Source: an uncultured Clostridia bacterium
GTDB lineage: Bacteria > Bacillota > Clostridia > Oscillospirales > Ruminococcaceae
NCBI GenBank assembly: GCA_947589185.1
Contig: CANQCK010000002.1
Coordinates: 124,925 to 172,604, forward strand
Length of the DNA stretch: 47,680 nt
Reading direction: 5' to 3'
Under the pieces are notes generated by a model, which did no database searches, was not told the origin of the DNA, and worked only from the letters and a program-made list of their open reading frames with translations. Of this stretch, positions 45,950 to 47,680 are shown piece by piece (positions within the stretch are counted from its first letter, which is position 1; the number at the start of each line of letters is the position of its first letter). A program made the position numbers and the translations under genes.

Positions 45950-46439
45950 TGTTCCATTCATCTCCTAATAATTGTTTTAGTTGTGTTCGTGCACGGTGAA
46001 GTCTGGTTTTGACTGCGGATTCTTTTATTTTCAGTACGTCGGCTATTTCCTTGACAGATAAGTCCTCATAGTAAAAAAGGTGAATAACTGTGCTTTGATT
46101 TTTCGGAAGGCTCATTACAGCTTTGAACAAATCATAATCACATTCATAATCAAAGCTGTATTTATCCTTTGCATCTTCCAGAGGAACAGAACGCTTTCTA
46201 AATGGTGATTTTATATAATTTTTGCTTTCATTCACGCAGACTCGCGTCAGCCACTTATCAATATGAGCAGTATCCTCAAACGGCTTTTGGTATTTCCACA
46301 GCTTTAGAAAAACATTTTGCAATATATCTTCTGAATCCTTATCATTATGGGTAAAAGACAGTGCAATGAGAAACAACCGCTGGTTATTTCGTTTCACCGC
46401 ATCAATAAATTCGCACTCTGTCACAATTTCACCACCCAT
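45942..46439 (-). CDS. ECF-type RNA polymerase sigma factor
   Basis: A 165-residue extracytoplasmic-function sigma factor. Region 2 is NQRLFLIALSFTHNDKDSED and ILQNVFLKLWKYQKPF, and region 4 carries the helix-turn-helix EDLSVKEIADVLKIKESAVK followed by TRLHRARTQLK. The ATG at 46439 has a poor upstream site; a GTG at 46424 preceded by GGTGG is an alternative start that removes five residues. Upstream on the minus strand is TGTAACCTTTT (ending at 46491), very like ECF -35 elements, suggesting autoregulation. It is co-transcribed with the membrane protein that overlaps its end. Confidence 0.93.
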   Translation of the reverse strand: MGGEIVTECEFIDAVKRNNQRLFLIALSFTHNDKDSEDILQNVFLKLWKYQKPFEDTAHIDKWLTRVCVNESKNYIKSPFRKRSVPLEDAKDKYSFDYECDYDLFKAVMSLPKNQSTVIHLFYYEDLSVKEIADVLKIKESAVKTRLHRARTQLKQLLGDEWNNE

Positions 46440-46763
46440 ACTTTGAAAAGCCTTTCATTATAATAACAATTATAAAGGGTAAAAGGTTACATAAATAAAA
46501 ATATTTTTTGAAAGTTGTAAGAAAACTATTTACAAATGCAATAACAAAATCGCATAACCGTTATTTACGGTATCTTTTCCGCACTAAAAGTGGTTACAGA
46601 CATACTGATTTCATAGATGATATTGACGATGTTGTGTCAGCGGAAAAGTATAAATTTTCTATCTTTTAAATAATGATTCTGGGGTAAAATAATTGTTCTA
46701 TGTATCTTCAAAAATAAAAAAGCGTTATATCCCATAAGGATACAACACTTTGTTCATATTTAC
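46440..46763. other. Spacer with possible ECF promoter and a short open frame
   Basis: A 324-base spacer. It holds, on the minus strand, a TATAAT (46457-46462) and an ECF-like TGTAAC (46486-46491) toward the sigma gene. A plus-strand frame from TTG 46508 to the stop at 46669 (53 codons, ending DFIDDIDDVVSAEKYKFSIF) has protein-like composition but no ribosome site and may be a gene remnant. The terminator of the following gene is at 46722-46748. Confidence 0.45.
46717..46748 (-). terminator. Terminator of the ribbon-helix-helix gene
   Basis: GCGTTATATCC (46722-46732) and GGATACAACAC (46738-46748) pair fully when G-U pairs are allowed on the minus-strand RNA, followed by TTTTTTATTTTT. Confidence 0.8.
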
Positions 46764-46955
46764 TTATTCTTCGAATAAATCCTCATCAGTCAAAATGATT
46801 TCACCATTTTCTCTTTCATATTGTTGAATTCTCTGCTTTACAAGTGTTTCTATCATATTCGTCATTGAGCGATTTTCAGTATCTGCTATTTTCTTTATTT
46901 TTGCGTGATCTGTCAAGTTTAGACGAAGTGTGAATTGTGATTTGATAACAGCCAT
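46764..46955 (-). CDS. Small ribbon-helix-helix DNA-binding protein
   Basis: A 63-residue protein of the Arc/CopG type, typical of plasmid and toxin-antitoxin regulators. The beta strand SQFTLRLNL is followed by two helices (DHAKIKKIADTENRSMTNM, IETLVKQRIQQYERENG), and an acidic tail (ILTDEDLFEE). GAGAGG precedes the ATG. There is no toxin-like partner on the same strand downstream. It is divergent from the SLOG-type gene, whose promoter carries a direct repeat that this protein could bind. Confidence 0.82.
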   Translation of the reverse strand: MAVIKSQFTLRLNLTDHAKIKKIADTENRSMTNMIETLVKQRIQQYERENGEIILTDEDLFEE

Positions 46956-47015
46956 AGTAATACCTCTCTTTCATTATTATGATATCACTTTGAATTATAT
47001 TAGTATGCAACCTAC

Positions 47016-47044
47016 TTGACACCATATTGACACCTTGATATAAT
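47016..47044 (+). promoter_or_regulatory. Promoter of the SLOG-type gene with tandem TTGACACC repeat
   Basis: TTGACA (47016-47021), 17-base spacer, TATAAT (47039-47044), both perfect. TTGACACC occurs at 47016 and again at 47027, eleven bases apart, so on the same face of the helix and overlapping the promoter. Confidence 0.8.
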
Positions 47045-47075
47045 ATTCTAAGCGAATATTTTAACGAGGTGTATT

Positions 47076-47564
47076 ATGAACATTTATACTGTCAGCTTTT
47101 TCGGACATAGAGAGATAGAAAGACCAATCGAAACAGAAAATCGCCTTGACAAACTCCTGCATGACTTAATCAATCAGAACGAGTATATAGAGTTTCTAAT
47201 CGGACGAGACGGAGAGTTCGATTTGCTTGCAACATCAGTAATAAAGAGAGCTATCAATAAATACGGCTATGGTAACACATCATTTATTCTTGTATTGCCG
47301 TATATGAAAGCTGAATACCGTAACAATAAAGGAAATTATCTTGACTATTATGATGAAGTTGAAATATGTGCCGAATCTGTTGGAATTCATTATAAGTCGG
47401 CCATACAGATACGGAACAGGAATATGGTTGACCGTTCAGACCTTGTTGTGTGTTGCATTCAACGTAAAATTGGCGGTGCATACAAGACTGTACAATATGC
47501 TATGAAACAAAATCGAAAGATAATCAATATAGCTGATGATTTTATGGCATTTCATTTAAAATGA
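47076..47564 (+). CDS. SLOG-fold protein (DUF1273/YpsA-like)
   Basis: A 162-residue Rossmann-like protein of the SLOG superfamily, thought to bind nucleotides or their derivatives; members often sit in mobile or defence regions, and YpsA in Bacillus affects cell division. Features: N-terminal YTVSFFGHREIERP, a glycine/acid segment FLIGRDGEFDLLAT, and the late VDRSDLVVCCIQRKIGGAYK. The ATG follows CGAGGTG. Its perfect promoter overlaps a repeat that could be an operator. The specific ligand and role are unknown. Confidence 0.8.
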   Translation: MNIYTVSFFGHREIERPIETENRLDKLLHDLINQNEYIEFLIGRDGEFDLLATSVIKRAINKYGYGNTSFILVLPYMKAEYRNNKGNYLDYYDEVEICAESVGIHYKSAIQIRNRNMVDRSDLVVCCIQRKIGGAYKTVQYAMKQNRKIINIADDFMAFHLK

Positions 47565-47680
47565 TTAAGTCATTCTAACGAAAAAAATTATCCCTAAGAT
47601 GAATTTTGCACAAGTCCAGTAAAAACGGACAATAGAAAAAACCCCCCCTATATGGTAGAATAAAAGAAGCTACCGTAAAG
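47565..47680. other. Right edge: unidentified tail
   Basis: 116 bases with no gene. They contain a seven-base C run (47642-47648), an inverted GTCC/GGAC around AGTAAAAAC (about 47614-47630), and GGTAG/CTACC. It may be the start of a mobile element or leader of a gene beyond the window; nothing decisive is visible. Confidence 0.3.

Noticed and set aside
47600-47680. Insertion-sequence end at the right edge
   Set aside because: There are short inverted repeats and a C run, but no transposase frame or partner end is in view, so no mobile element is claimed.

Overview
The window is a chromosomal segment of a low-GC, spore-forming member of the Clostridia, and it contains the replication origin. 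The layout best fits the Ruminococcaceae/Oscillospiraceae, probably a gut commensal. Spore-former markers are gpr (germination protease) and ytaF (sporulation membrane protein). The taxonomic guess rests on gene order and protein flavour (GH42 beta-galactosidase, BspA-type leucine-rich surface protein, ECF sigma pairs), not on a database search.

Region 1 (1-2.1 kb): the 3' part of lexA, then rpsT on the minus strand and gpr on the plus strand. Region 2 (2.1-12.1 kb, all minus strand): dnaA, dnaN, yaaA, recF, remB, gyrB, a YcxB-like membrane protein and gyrA, read away from the origin. The origin is bipartite around dnaA. The dnaA-dnaN spacer holds a DnaA-trio-like run of five TAG triplets, and the AT-rich dnaA-rpmH spacer holds the divergent dnaA and rpmH promoters. 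Region 3 (12.5-23.8 kb, all plus strand): rpmH, rnpA, yidD, yidC, jag, mnmE, mnmG, rsmG, noc, two parS sites, parA, parB, serS. This is the classic right arm of a Firmicutes origin, so transcription is co-directional with replication on both sides.

Region 4 (23.9-35.6 kb) is metabolic core: serC-serA (serine synthesis) behind their own promoter; a convergent minus-strand group (cysK, tatD, a small pyrophosphatase-like protein, an orphan unknown); glycyl-tRNA synthetase; guaB; and birA-bioY, whose promoter carries a clear BirA operator. ytaF and a small membrane exporter follow, then tRNA-Leu(CAG).

Region 5 (35.8-47.7 kb) is more accessory: an ASCH protein and an unusually GC-rich PHP phosphoesterase behind two near-identical promoters; an ECF sigma factor fused to an unrecognised 256-residue domain that also has its own internal ribosome-binding site and sits behind an ECF-type promoter; fucO; a very AT-rich secreted leucine-rich repeat protein; a zinc-ribbon membrane protein with a GH42 beta-galactosidase; a second ECF sigma factor with a small membrane partner; and a divergent ribbon-helix-helix/SLOG-fold pair. 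The last 100 bases look like the edge of another element, which cannot be resolved here.

The most interesting items are the sigma-factor fusion with its internal start, the origin elements, the BirA operator, and a conserved terminator-like element shared by rpsT and jag.
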